Shown piece after piece: positions 12,283 to 24,479 of a stretch of 64,000 bases of DNA. Location of the stretch: positions 31,271,318 through 31,335,317 of the forward strand of contig OY747716.1 of the NCBI GenBank assembly GCA_963556495.2, given 5' to 3'. The translations under genes and the position numbers were made by a program. Numbering within the stretch: position 1 is the first letter of the stretch; the number at the start of each line of letters is the position of its first letter. Origin of the DNA: Valencia hispanica (lineage: Eukaryota > Chordata > Actinopteri > Cyprinodontiformes > Valenciidae). Under the pieces are notes generated by a model. It was not told where the DNA came from. It searched no databases and saw nothing but the letters and a program-made list of their open reading frames with translations.

Positions 12283-12459
12283 TTAGCTCACAGTGACAAA
12301 TATTAGATCCTTCCAGATGACTTTGCTGGGACTCCTGTGCATTGAGACCGAAAACCCACAGAGTCTTTTTACGCCATTTTCTTGTGGGCAAAATGTCATC
12401 TCAACAGCCCCTTGCCCCAGAGGCAGCCATCCACAGGTCTCGTCATCGGTCAGGATGCT
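12283..12459 (-). CDS. Small ORF beside the 3' LTR, resembles part of a SPRED-type WH1 domain
   Basis: Fifty-eight codons ending in TAA, opened by a splice-acceptor-like TTTTTATCTAG on the minus strand. The phrase TDDETCGWLPLGQG followed by a Thr-Phe and PQENG resembles the start of the EVH1/WH1 domain of SPRED proteins, which has a DD-x-x-GGWLPLG-G motif. It sits where retroviral accessory or captured genes lie, 155 bases from the 3' LTR. The resemblance is short and judged by eye. It could be a captured host exon, an accessory gene exon or chance. Confidence 0.35.
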   Translation of the reverse strand, partial: SILTDDETCGWLPLGQGAVEMTFCPQENGVKRLCGFSVSMHRSPSKVIWKDLIFVTVS

Positions 12460-12590
12460 CTAGATAAAAACACAGAATAAAGGAGAAATTATGTAGCATC
12501 TTCCAGTACACTTCAGAGGGTATTACATCAACACTAGATGTTGAAATGGGTACTCTTCCCTTGCACTGTTTGTTGTCTGTTGCCGTGAGG

Positions 12591-12695
12591 TCAGCCTCCG
12601 CCAGCATCCAGTGACCCGTAGCCACCGATCAGTCCTTCCTCAGAAAGGAGAGAGTGGTCACCCCTCAGAAGGTCCTTCAGTGAGAACCTCCCCAT
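12591..12695 (-). CDS. Short ORF upstream of the WH1-like ORF in the LTR element
   Basis: Thirty-four codons from an ATG on the minus strand (start MGRFSLKDLLRGDH) to TGA. The composition looks protein-like and it lies about 130 bases before the 12459 exon start. It could be the first exon of a spliced accessory transcript, but I see no strong GT donor at its end. I recognise no family. Confidence 0.2.
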   Translation of the reverse strand: MGRFSLKDLLRGDHSLLSEEGLIGGYGSLDAGGG

Positions 12696-13499
12696 GCGAC
12701 CCTTGGGAGCTGAGCTTATTAGGTATTAGAGCATTGATGTTCAAACATAGGTGAGCCAATTCACAAAAGATGAATAGGATGATTATGACAAGTATAACCA
12801 ACACACTCTGAGTATGGTTTCAGATCAACCTGATGCAACTGCGTGCAAAAGCAATTCTAAACAACTCACAACCTGGTTAATGAGCCAAACCTCATCAACT
12901 GAAGCTAGATTATAATTAAGGTAAATGTCTCCAGATCACTCTGTACTAAATCCATGCCAAGAAAAAGACAACCAACCATTCCAACAGCAAAAAATCCCAA
13001 GAACCAACTACTCCCAGCAAGAAGTAAAGAAGGTTATCAGATCAAATCAAAACTTTGTAAAGTTCCCAGACACAATATGTACTACAAGTCTGAACCCAAA
13101 CCGAAATGGAATATGAAGTCAGACGTCAAGTCCAGGTAGTAAAAAACCCCGTAATTTATGACAGAGTTATGATTCACAAGAAACCCAATTACCTGCAAGT
13201 TACAGTTCTCTTCATAATCCCTTAAAAATCTGTTCCAATTACTATCAAATCCAATTCCCCCCTTTTTTAAGGCATCGTCTTGCACATGCCTTAAAAAAAT
13301 CAAGAAACAAGGAAATAACTTCAACTGCTTCTCCAGTGTCAAGAAAAGAAACATAGTAGGTTAAAGGTCATGCATAAAGCATAACCTCAGAACCTGTGTA
13401 TCCTGCTGCTGTCGCCGCTGAGGCAGCTTCAACCAGATGACCCAGATGATCATATCCCAATCATTTAGGTTCGCAATTAGGTTCTTATATTTTAATTAC

Positions 13500-13560
13500 C
13501 TTGTTGTTGAAAGTATGCTATACAAATACAATTGCCTTGCCTTGCCTTGCCTTGCCTTGC
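13500..13560 (+). mobile_element. L2 3'-tail fragment inside the LTR element
   Basis: TTGTTGAAAGTATGCTATAC followed by four CCTTG units is the last 50-60 bases of the L2 family seen at 1-1250. It is a 5'-truncated insertion within the LTR element's internal region. Confidence 0.75.
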
Positions 13561-13644
13561 AAAAACAAAATAACAATTTCACCACATAGTTACCTAATGT
13601 ATTTAAGAATTTTAGTCCTACTTGCATTAGCTACAACAACACGT

Positions 13645-13685
13645 AATTTCCCTCTGGGATCAATAAAGTGTTTTGAATTGAATTA
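13645..13685 (+). mobile_element. LINE 3' tail (GGGATCAATAAAGT...GAATTGAATT)
   Basis: A short match to the widespread fish LINE ending CCCTCTGGGATCAATAAAGT followed by a GAATT repeat. Only the tail is present. Confidence 0.55.
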
Positions 13686-16600
13686 GACAACTTCTTCAGA
13701 CCCTGCTTTTGCAGAATCTAATTGATGTTACACTCTTTGCAGCCACCTAAGTTAGAAGTTCAATAAACGCAAATACCTCCTACTTTTTGTTTTAAAAAAA
13801 TTGTTTTACTCAGGACACAGTTTATTTACCTAATTAATATCTTTGCTGCTGTTATTGGCTCATCTGTTTCCTACAGTTTATTCTCTGTTAACTCTTTGAA
13901 AGAAAATAATACATTTATTCTAAATGCACAATTTTAAAACCTGTACAACTGTAAAACATCTCTTATTCAATTTATCTAACTCAGTTGCACATTCAGACTT
14001 GAGTATGCCACTCTATTTTAATAACAACGATGTCAAGTAACCTTTTTACCTGTACCTGAAACTCTTGCTTAAGAAATAAACTTTTCTTCATTGCAGTTTC
14101 TGTGTAGGACTTGAGTTATACTTTATACTTTACCGAAGTAATTATCTATTTGCCCACTTTTTACCTCTACTCAGTACTTTAGACAGCTTATATTTTAAAA
14201 TTAGCCTTGTTATCCCTGTCTCATTTAGTCTTTTATTAAAAGGAACACACAAAAAACCCTCAAACATCAAAAAGTGCTACAACTAAATAGAATTTACTGC
14301 GGTTTGATAGTAGTTCTAACATTTATTATACTCTCACCCTGTTTTTATGCGATCTATAGCATATAATGTGCACAGGTTTTAACTGAATATTTTCCACATT
14401 TGTTTTTTAGAACAGTGACCGAAATTCTGAATCTATTTTTATCATCATTTGTCTTAATGAAGTAAACTAAATTATAAAAATAGAAGCCAAGTTAAACCCC
14501 ACTGTGTGTGTAGGTCACACCTGTTGGCTTAAAGATTGCACTAAATGCATAATTTTCACATATGCAGCTGAAACAGGTAGCCTAGTGTATCCCAAATGTG
14601 TCCTTATTATTTAACATTTTTATTAAACATTACTATCATTAAGGAAAAGTTCGTTTTGGTCGAGGTGTGGCTAAAGCTTTATTCTTTATCATTTAATGTT
14701 CTAATCCTAAATTTGTTTTATGCTTTCTACCTCCTTTGTGTAAATCTAAATATATACGGTCTATGATCTAAATGTTTCTACTATCTGTCACTTTGCTGCC
14801 GGTACAGCAGAAGTTCCCCTTCTTGGGAAAATAAAAGGATGATTCATGAAGTTAAGCATTACCGTATTTTAATTTGGAAAGCTCATGTTTGAAACAGGAA
14901 GCCGTTTTGCGCAAAAAACAAACAGTTTGACTAACCTGACTCCTTAACATCCAGGAAGTAACTGAAAACTCAAGACTAAACTTTTCGTCAAAAACAAGTG
15001 TTTAAGTTCCTATTTGTAGACTTCCAGCCGCAGAGCGCTATTAACGCTTCATCAGTGTCGGGATCTGTGATTGTTTACAACCAGAGAATCGCAGCACATC
15101 GGTCGTAAGAAAGAAGCTTGTGGCTCAATTAGCTGATTAGCTACAAGAGAATTATATTAAACCTGCAACGGACTTTATTTCAGATCATTTTTACCACATT
15201 GTAGTTAATAACTCGCTGGCTAAGATTAACTCTAGGATGTTTACCCGCGTTGTTTCTGATTCGTTTTCTGTAAATTACTCAAAAGACTGAAACACTTTCA
15301 TACTGCCACTCACATCTGTATCAATATATAGATGTCCGATTCTAACGGTGCGTTTTCCGTGTTATTTCTATTTACTACTGAGTAGGCTACGTTTATCAAA
15401 AGTATTAGTTAAACATAGAAACCATCATTCATCTAGTTTATAGCTGAATTGCATCGTTTCACATAGGATCTTAAAAGAAAGTTTTCAAGCTAAGGTTCCC
15501 GGGCCAAACGCGGCCGCCCCTTATCTCATGAACACAGAGTGTTATAGTTTTAGGTCGAACCAGTTTTAATCAGTTACAATAGTTAAAATTTTATATTGCC
15601 ATTTACCTTTGTGCATTATTTCCCCCCGAGGCTTTTATTGATTAGCGCAAATCTAACAGCTGTGACTCACTGAGTTCAGCACACCCATTTTATAGGCTAT
15701 AAAATTAATATGGATTCAGGTTAGAAAATACTCCAATATTAGATTGATGAGGTAAATGTAATTTCCATCTCACATGAATTTGAAGCATTGCTTTGGGAAA
15801 ACCAGCATAATAAATCAAATAGACTAAAGAATGTTTATTCATATTTGCAGAAAAATATCATTATTAACGATTGTTGGAAATGTGTTCCAGCAAATATGTT
15901 TTCAAAAATGAGGTAGGAATTTATTCTCCAGTAAATCACTGAGTCACGTTTAGATAATTAATCATCATTATATTTTCACCATTAAAACTATAGCAAGTTT
16001 TCAAGATAATATAGTTTATTTTAAACATTAAATCTGACTCATATGGACCAATATAGATCATAATAATCAGACTTCCATCATTCATTATGCTTTAAATTGG
16101 AATATTCTCTGTTTTATTTGATCTATTTTTATCCAAGATCACTTGATGTTAAGATTGCAGTTTCCTAGATCTGTTGTGTTTAGTTTTTCAGATAGAGCGA
16201 TGACATATTTATAATCCTGAGATCCCGAGCAATCCACTGATACTAAATGCATGTCAAATGCATTAAAAAGCCTATTATGGAAATATTTAACAAGGATGAG
16301 AAAAGATAATGGAGTGGTTCCCACGTCCTTCAGTCAGCATGCAGACATCTCACAAGTTGGTGACAGAGAGTATCCTTGAGCTTCTCTCATGTTGGTTCAA
16401 CATAACAATACATATCTCAGTTAACACAGACTTAGACTTAGTAATATATTTTTTTCCACATTAAGCCATTCAAATCTTTTATAAAAAATGCTACGCAAAA
16501 ATAAATTCACACAAAACACGCCTCAAATTATTTAGGCTTTGATAAAAGCCAAGAGAGCTACAACAAAACTAACTGTGAAATCTATAGTTCAGGATTTGAT

Positions 16601-18142
16601 TTTTACCCCTAAACGCCAAGTGATTATATATTATTTGCTTTCTTAATTTGAAAAGTGATATGTCACTGTTGACGAACAATTACGTTTTATTATTTATTAC
16701 TATTTTAAAGAAAAGGGATCCCCAGAGTTTTTGCAGCTACAGGGGATCACACTTCTGAGCCTCCCTTGTAAGGTCTAAAAGAAAATGTTAGAATTTGAAT
16801 TCCCTTCACCATAGCCCCAAATAAGCCAAAATATATAAGCAGCCCCCAAACTCAGGTACGCACAGGTAACCTCCCAAGCCACTTGTCCATACCTTTTTGG
16901 GTCGAACCTCGAACATTACTCCTCCCCTGTGGACAAAGTGGTCAGTCCATTCTAGAAAAAAAGCAAAAAAGAATGAGAACCAGCCTGATTTGCATTCTGG
17001 TTCAATTGAAATTGAAAATTGCATTGGTTGTCATAAGCTAAATTCCAAACCTACAGGACCACTGTATTGTTATAATTGATGGCCCTTAAAAAACATTTCA
17101 GGTATATTAATATTTACTTAAAATACGTCTTCCCTTTAATTACAAAGTCAGGTGCCTTATATTAAGACCCACTTATATAACTTCCTGTGTTTACCCACCA
17201 GAGTGTGACAAAACCATCAGATTTCTAGGATCAAACCTCTCATGACCTCTTGCCCCTTATCCTGGTAGGAGACACAGAATACTTCACAGCTTGAGATCAA
17301 TTCAGTAATTTTCCAAGCAAAATTTCTAATAAGGCCCACTAACTGCTCTGACGCTTGAATGTTCCCCAGATAAGATTAGTATTTACCTTTTTTCCATTTA
17401 TTTAAGACCTAAGTAGCCAAAGGTCATCTTTATTTTAATGATACCCAGCAGAAACCTAAAGTTTTATTTTTGTGTGTGTGTTCAAATTATAACCTAAACA
17501 ATGTTGTTTTACTGTTGCTGCTCACAGCAAAGTCTTGTTATTTTTTAGTCTCGCCATTTTCTGATGTCAATAAGAGATTGTTTACATTAGCGCCTTGTAA
17601 GCTGATAAAAAATTCGTCCTTCACAGCTGTGGCGAAATCTAAGCCGTGTTACTGTAAAGGTCCAAGTTACTTTAGTTAATGTTCACAGTTCTAAGATTTA
17701 TTATTTTCTTATAACATAAACCCCAAAATACAAGGAAAAAATTAACCCCAATTGTCCCAGGAAGAAAGGAAAATATGTTTTCACTGTCAGCTTAGTTAAA
17801 ATCAAGTCAGTCAGGGTATAATTCACAACCTACTCTAAATGCCCCAATCAACTTTATTTGTTCTGGTCGTAAAATAGGAACGTTTCCGTTTCTAAGTTAG
17901 TGCACACAAGCTGCGACAGCTAAGGAAACTTGATCTTGGTGTAATAACAATTCCATCAAATAACTTTCAATCAAAATGAAATAAATGTGGACTCTCCTGA
18001 CAGAGAGCATTAGGAGAGAAAAGAAAAGACTTCTTGACCATTTACCAGATAACTCCCCAGAAGACAAATGATCAGTTCTCTCTTTAAGCTCTGATTAGAC
18101 TAAACTCACCGGATGACGAATCATCACCTTTTCGGAGCCGTA

Positions 18143-18160
18143 GCCCCACGTTGGGCGCCA
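18143..18160 (-). other. Primer-binding site, tRNA-Lys1,2 type
   Basis: On the minus strand the 18 bases read TGGCGCCCAACGTGGGGC. This is the standard primer-binding site complementary to the 3' end of tRNA-Lys1,2, as in foamy viruses and some other retroviruses. It lies two bases from the right LTR, which fixes the element's orientation. Confidence 0.85.
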
Positions 18161-18162
18161 AG

Positions 18163-18603
18163 TGTTATGGCAAAAAAAGTATCTCAGGGTTTCCATAATA
18201 AAGAAGACTTGAGTCCCAGAAGGCGTTTAAGTATTTAATTCAAACATGTCTGGCCAGACCATGGAGGGGACAGAGTTACTCGTGCATCACCCTAACCAAC
18301 CTTTCTAACTAACCGCTTAAATAGTATTCAGCAATCATTGTTTATCTCTGTAGACGTCTTCTCCAACCTTCACGCCACGCCTCCAGAGTACCTGCTTAAT
18401 GCGAGTCATAGCAACGCATAAAGCAGCTCATCCGAAGGCCAGACTGTTATCTTACTGCCCCGCCGTCTGTCTCTCTGGTGACCTGACACATATATATCAT
18501 AAACATTAAGTTGGAGCAATAACCTTGTCATTTTACCCTAGATGCATTCACTAAACCGAGAATATACACTTAATTCCTAATTGCATAACAATTTTCCACC
18601 ACA
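18163..18603 (-). repeat. 5' LTR (right copy)
   Basis: A 441-base copy of the left LTR. The extra 47 bases (about 18541-18588) are absent from 11735-12128, so one copy has an indel. Confidence 0.8.
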
Positions 18604-21600
18604 TATACAAAACATACCCCAATGCCTATTGTGTATGCATGAATAAAAATATGCCTACACAATCATTCTGCAAATACAGGCGGCATACCTCATTGCCGAA
18701 ATGATTTTTTACATGGTAGCTGTCAATTATCAACGTTAAAGCAAAATTTTTAACAACACCAATTTGAAAAGTTATGAAAAAGTCAGTTTTAGAAATGTGT
18801 TGCCAAATAGCATAAAATATGGTCTTAAAAAAATCCCTCGACTTACCCCCTATCCTTTTTTGCATTTTAAAAGTTCATTAGAACCCATCGCTAGCATATT
18901 CACAAAGGTATTTGTGGGTATTATGCTTATATTTTGGGAAAAAGGCGCAGTTTTAATAAAAAAAAATTTTTAATTGGGTAATTTAGCTGCAAAAGAAAAC
19001 ATTTGTAAAACTTCAACCTCCTGCCCCGATTCATTTACAAGGATTGGGGAAATCAAAGAGGATATTATCTGTTCATCCTGAGTCGAGAGGTTTACTAGAT
19101 ATTTTAAAATGTCTGTTTCAAAAATATAAACAAAACAAAATCATAGAAACTAAAGTATTATGAATGAACTTACTGGTAACAGTACTCACTTGGCACTATT
19201 ATTAGAGATCTGTATATATTGTACTACATAGAAGTGGTGCACTAAAACAATCTGTGTCCCACTTGGCAGGACATAAACAGAAGGGTTGCATACAGAGGTG
19301 AAGTGTGGGAGGATGTGGCAAGCAAGCAGTCATCCAACATTTCCCCATATGAATTAAAGACCTGTTTCTGTTTAATAGGTGAATTTACAGGGAAGTCTTT
19401 GAACACATTTCCTTTTAAAATTCTGATATACTTACTACTTACTACAGCTTGTACTTTCCTGAAATTTAAAGTTTACTTTCCAGAACTTATGAAGATCTTT
19501 AATGAAACTTCCATGGAACTTACCAGGTACTTTCAAGGAAATTTAAAGTAATTTAAAACACACAATGATGGAACTCTCATGGAAGTCACCAAGTACCTTC
19601 ATCAAAACTAGCAGATACTTTGGTGGAATCTTCCTGAAACTTTCATGAGGGTTCCAATAATGTACCTGATAAAATCCATGGACACTTCAGGAAGAATCTA
19701 GTAAATATCAAGAAAATACCTGAAAAGTTGCACAAAGTTGTTTCTAGGTTCCTGAATCGTACAGCCAGGCAGGATTAGAAAAAGTTTCACCAGTGAGTTC
19801 AGCAGTATATGTGTATAGACAAAATCAAGTCATTTTAAGTCATCCAGTGAAATCTGAACATTTAACAATGCTTTTTCCTCAGAGGAAAACAGTTAAAGGG
19901 ATGCATCATTCCACTTTCACAGTCACTTTTGTTCTTAATGTTTTAGGAAATCCTTTTCCAGGTCAGGATCAGGAATTAAAATAATAACTCAGCTCCTGCT
20001 TTTTTTATCACCCAAAAAATTGCAACCTGATGTACGGTAAGCATAGATGCAAATTGATCCTGTCTCCTGGACTTGATGTGTTTATCACAGCAATTTGATT
20101 TGTGTTGCACGAATAAGGCAGAAAGCGGAAGCTGTGAAGAAACTGACTGCTTTGTGAATTCCCCTTTAAATTTTAGTTACAGTTTGCATATTTCGGATTT
20201 GAATAGAGGCTCTTCACGGGTTAAGAGTGAGGTTATGCTTTTTGACAGCAGGGGTCAGCAAACACCTCCCTATTGATGCCACTTGAGCTTTTCCTCCACT
20301 GCAGCTTGAAAAATGATGACAAATCAAGACTCACATTTTCATGTCATGAATGAAGCTGTGATTTAAATGTGATGTTCAATCATAGATTTGATCTTCTGCA
20401 GGATAACACAATGGTTCGTTAAATCAGGCATTTCTGTACAATCAGTACAATTTGTACCTTTAAATGCAGATGATTATTAGTAGTGCTTATAGTGCTGGTA
20501 AGATTACTTGCGTTGGGTCTTAATTGCAAAAATTAGAGATCTCAAATTTTAAATTAAAATTAAACCAAAAATAAACCCCCCACAAATTTGTATGGAAGTT
20601 TTTTTCTGAAGATGTTTGGGACCACACAACACTGTCTTCGCATACATCAAAGCCATAAAATCAAAACGGTCCCATTACGCTTATTTAAATTCTCAATAAA
20701 TAGGAGCAAATTTTGGTTGCACAAACAGAAAAATCATCAAGCAGAGGGGGAATGCGTCTCAATTATTTACCCAGAAGATCCTTAGTCAAGGGGTGGGGGG
20801 GATGGAGAGGCATTCTCAGGGAGGCAAACCTGTGAGTCTATTGGATCTTTAAAAACAATTATGGATGGCATGGGAAGTCTGTCTTTGAATCTGCCTGAAG
20901 ACTCAATTTCACTGTTGAAACAACAGCTTTGTCTGGAGCAGCTGCTCAAAGCAAAAAGCCAGCATCTGTGTGCCAGGAGGAGCGGGGAGGAGGGAACTAC
21001 AAAAGGAGGCCACAACTGGAGGAGCATGTATTCCGTTCATTTTCTCTCCTTTTTTTAAGACTTTTTCAGAGGACGCTGTGACGCAGCTGAACCCACACAT
21101 CAGCTTGGTTTTATCTCAGCCCTCTGAAAGGCTCAGCTCACAGGCACCAACGTTCAGCCTTGCGCTGCGGCATGACAAATTGTGAAACAGAATATCTACA
21201 GGGGGTGGGGGGGTCGGACAGAGTTGGGGGCTGAAACATGGGAAGAGTAGAGATGCAGATGAAGACCTTTATCCTGTACCTGAATTAACATTTTGTGCTA
21301 ATTAAACTAGTGTAGCAATTGATGTTTATGCAGTTTATAAAACTGACAAAACACTGGTAATAGACAGCAGGGTTTTTAGTCCATATGTAAGGAAAACAAA
21401 TTCCCTTGCACTTCCAGACTTTAATGGTCTGTTTTTATCACCTCCCTACCCTCATCACAGACACATTGACTAGATGGAAGCTGTATTTGGAAGTGCTGAG
21501 AGGTGCATTTACATACAAGATTCACACAGTGCTCCTCACATTATGCACAACAAAGGGAATAATCTGAGTAAGTGCTTGTCTGTGTCAGACCACCAATGTG

Positions 21601-23935
21601 CAGGCCATAATTAGATTCATTCATGCACGAGGTCTGTCGCCGTGAGGGGTCCGAATTAATTTGGAGGTTGTTTGCATATCTTGCAGTTGATTCCAAGCGA
21701 CAGTATTTTAGTCTGGTTGTGGACAAGCTTTGGATTCACTCCCACGGAATATCAGTTTTCCTCAGATTTACCTTCAAATGACAATTCCACTTGTTCACAA
21801 ATTATTTGAAATATTTAAAAAAATGGGAAAAAGGAAATTGGCTATTGAAACTTCATTTATTGAGCTACAAGAAGGCTGTGTGCATAATACTCTGCAAACA
21901 GGTACAACACAGACTCAATTATGGCCCTTTCCCACCAGTGCCTACTCAGGAACCAGCACCTTTTTCAGAACCTATTTCTCTGGGGTACCAAGTGTGCTGA
22001 GTTGGGCTGAAAATGCAACGACATGCTCAGTAATACCAACATGGAAAAGTACTGAACACAATACAGTTGTGCTGCCAAAATGGACGGCAAATGGGGAAAA
22101 TCCATAGGCTTCCAGCTTGGGAAGAAATGACTCATGAGCATCCCTGTAGCATCTAGCTACAATTTTAAATGTAGACCAAATATCTACATCCTATTTAGGG
22201 TTATGTATAAGATTAACATTGACTCATGTCTAAATGAGATCTTTGTGTAGCCTCATCGCTGAACCCAGGTCCATTACCTATCGGACTGTTCATGAAAAGA
22301 AATTTCTCTTTGCAGTTACTTTATACCTGATGGAGCGTTGGGTTAGTATGACAGCCCACCACTTCATGCACTGTCCTGAAGGCAGGGTTGCCAACTCTAA
22401 CAAGTCTCAGGGGTTTCCTCCATTTTTCCCCCTTTTTTTACTCTCTCCACTCTAAATGATGAAAGTGTTACTTTTTTTACTTGGTAGCAGCTGGAAGTGT
22501 GCAGATTTTCTTTTGAAGCACTATGATTATAAAAAAGGTAATATTGTATACAGATGCAAATATTTAAGCTTATGCAACCACTATAGTATCTGATGACACT
22601 TGTTTTTGATTGATCAGAGCTAAATCTATGCAATTAGCTGCTGTTTTAGGTGTTTCTTCAAAGATTAGACATAAAACAGGAAATCGTTTATTCTTCGTTT
22701 ATCCTTCAAGCACAGTACTTCCAACATTTGTGTAGTTTTATACAAAGTGTTGAGAATAACTATTTGTCATCCTTTAGATCTCTTTTTGTTTTTGCTTTTT
22801 TGTCACATTTCTTAAAAATGTTTCAGATGATCAAACAAAGTTTCATATCAGAGAAACTTTAGAGAAAATGAAAAAGGCCGTTTTAAAATAATTTTATCCA
22901 AACCAGCCTTGGTAGTTGAACCCCCGATTCACTTTCTGGAGATTTCAAGTGTTTAGTTTCAGTAGACACACCCATGCCAGATTTCTTACTGACCTGTAGA
23001 TTGAAGAACTCATTTAAATAGAACTGTTCTGACAATATAAATTGTGAAAAAAAAATGAAACATTTTTAAATAAGACACACCATGATCTAAGAAATTAAAG
23101 AACAGATAAGAAACAAAGTCAGTTACATCTCTCTTTCTGGAAAGGGTAACACAGCCAATTTTGAAATGAGACTCCATGTGAGAGCCGCTATCCACAAATC
23201 AAGGAAACATGGAACAGTGACAAACCTTCTCAGGAGATGCCAAAGGTCTTAAAAGAACCAAGAACAACAGCTAAACTATTGGACGCCTCACTTGCCTAAC
23301 GAGTTAGATTTCATGATTTAACAATAAGAAAAAATTGAGCAAAACTTTTATCTTCTCCTGACCGAAAAAACACAAAGGCACTTTTTACATTTCCCTAAAA
23401 ATACCTCGATGATCTTTAAGACTTTTAAGAAAATATTTTGTGGACTAATGAGACAAAAAAGTTATCTTATTAGAAGGAGTGATAGTCAGGAAAGGATTTG
23501 TTGCTTTAGAATCTGGACGACTCGCTGTAAGTGATGAAACAATAAACTCCTCTCTTAAACAAAAAAATTAGGAAGGATGATTTGTGACCTAAAGCCGAGC
23601 AATGATCCAAAGCACCACCACCAAGTCCACCTCTCAATCTCTTAAAAAAACCCTAAAAATAAACAAAGGGCTTGAAGTGGCCTAGTCAAAGTTTGCTCAA
23701 GCGCTTAATGTCAGTTGTTGCTGCCAAGGGTAGCAACTTTTCAGATACGGCTTGGTTGGCTTGGACAGTGTTTTTTCACTTAATAAATTAAATAATTATT
23801 CGAGGACATCTTTTTGCATTTACCTATCTTCATTTGATATTTTACATTTCTTGTTATATGAAACATTTAAGTGTAACAAAAATACAGCAATATGGGAGCG
23901 ACTCTGAAATGGATAAGTACTTTTTCAAGGCAAGG
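18604..23935. other. Non-coding region, no gene recognised
   Basis: AT-rich DNA with no exon set that I can assemble. Around 19485-19600 there is a weak, roughly 60-base degenerate repeat (ATGGAACTTACCAGGTACTT, then ATGGAAGTCACCAAGTACCT). A 65-codon plus-strand ORF at 20861-21058 has a helix-like Leu/Gln/Lys-rich stretch but no convincing splice borders. I did not call it. Confidence 0.4.
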
Positions 23936-24141
23936 CACTTTTATTTGTATAGCACACTTTCAACAACAAGGTAATTCAAGGTGCTTTACATGATTGGGGG
24001 TAAAACAAATATAGCAAATATAACACAGATAAAGCACATAAAGTAAAAACAGCAATAAAGCAAGAATCACTCACAAAACCTATAATACATGAAAACATTA
24101 CTCAAAGGCTGCTCTAGACAGATGGGTTTTTAGTTGTGAGT

Positions 24142-24310
24142 TAAAAGATATATTTATCAGTTATATTTTTGCTTCTGTTTTCCTTGTAGGGTTATATTTA
24201 ACTGCTGAACAAAGATAACTCCTTGAGACAGGGTCTCAGAGCGTTACCCCTACAGGGTAAACACCAAGACTAGGTAGCGGTGGGCATGTCGCACCAACTA
24301 TGTCACAAAC
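24142..24310 (+). repeat. Unknown repeat X, left copy (internally deleted)
   Basis: This segment recurs in inverted orientation at 30475-30765. Shared landmarks are GATATATTTATCAG, the GAGACAGGGTCTCAGAGCG block and GGTGGGCATGTCGCACCAAC. The left copy lacks about 120 bases that the right one has. I do not recognise the family. Confidence 0.7.
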
Positions 24311-24315
24311 TCTCA

Positions 24316-24360
24316 GACATCTGCAAGGCTGTGAAACATTTTTACAGCTTTGCAGATGTC
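24316..24360. repeat. 45-base hairpin, 17-bp stem
   Basis: GACATCTGCAAGGCTGT and ACAGCTTTGCAGATGTC pair across an 11-base loop with a single mismatch. It lies exactly at the junction between repeat X and the outer L2. The right arm partly matches L2 (CAGCTCTACACTCGTC in the intact copy). The stem may have been made by a templated repair event. Confidence 0.7.
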
Positions 24361-24479
24361 AAAAAGTTTGTTCCAGATTAGGGGAGCATAGAAACTGAAA
24401 GCTGCTTCTCCATGTTTGGTTGTAATTCTAGGGATGCTGAGTAGACTGGAATTAGAGGACCTGAGTGGTCTGGGGGGTT

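Larger units (their letters stand above)
11735..18603 (-). mobile_element. LTR retroelement (endogenous retrovirus-like), decayed
   Basis: Two near-identical LTRs in direct orientation (11735-12128 and 18163-18603) enclose 6 kb. The primer-binding site next to the right LTR is on the minus strand, so transcription would run right to left. A purine-rich stretch (minus strand, 12129-12141) lies just before the left (3') LTR and fits a polypurine tract. I recognise no gag, protease, RT, integrase or env frame, and no ORF above 90 codons lies inside. The copy is therefore either very old inside or a non-autonomous derivative. The LTRs are still about 95% alike by eye. The 5-base flanks do not form a clean target duplication. 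Confidence 0.8.

Noticed and set aside
20861..21058. 65-codon plus-strand ORF with a leucine/glutamine-rich helix-like stretch
   Set aside because: No splice borders, no upstream or downstream exon, and no recognised family. Several overlapping frames on both strands of the same GC-richer patch are also open.
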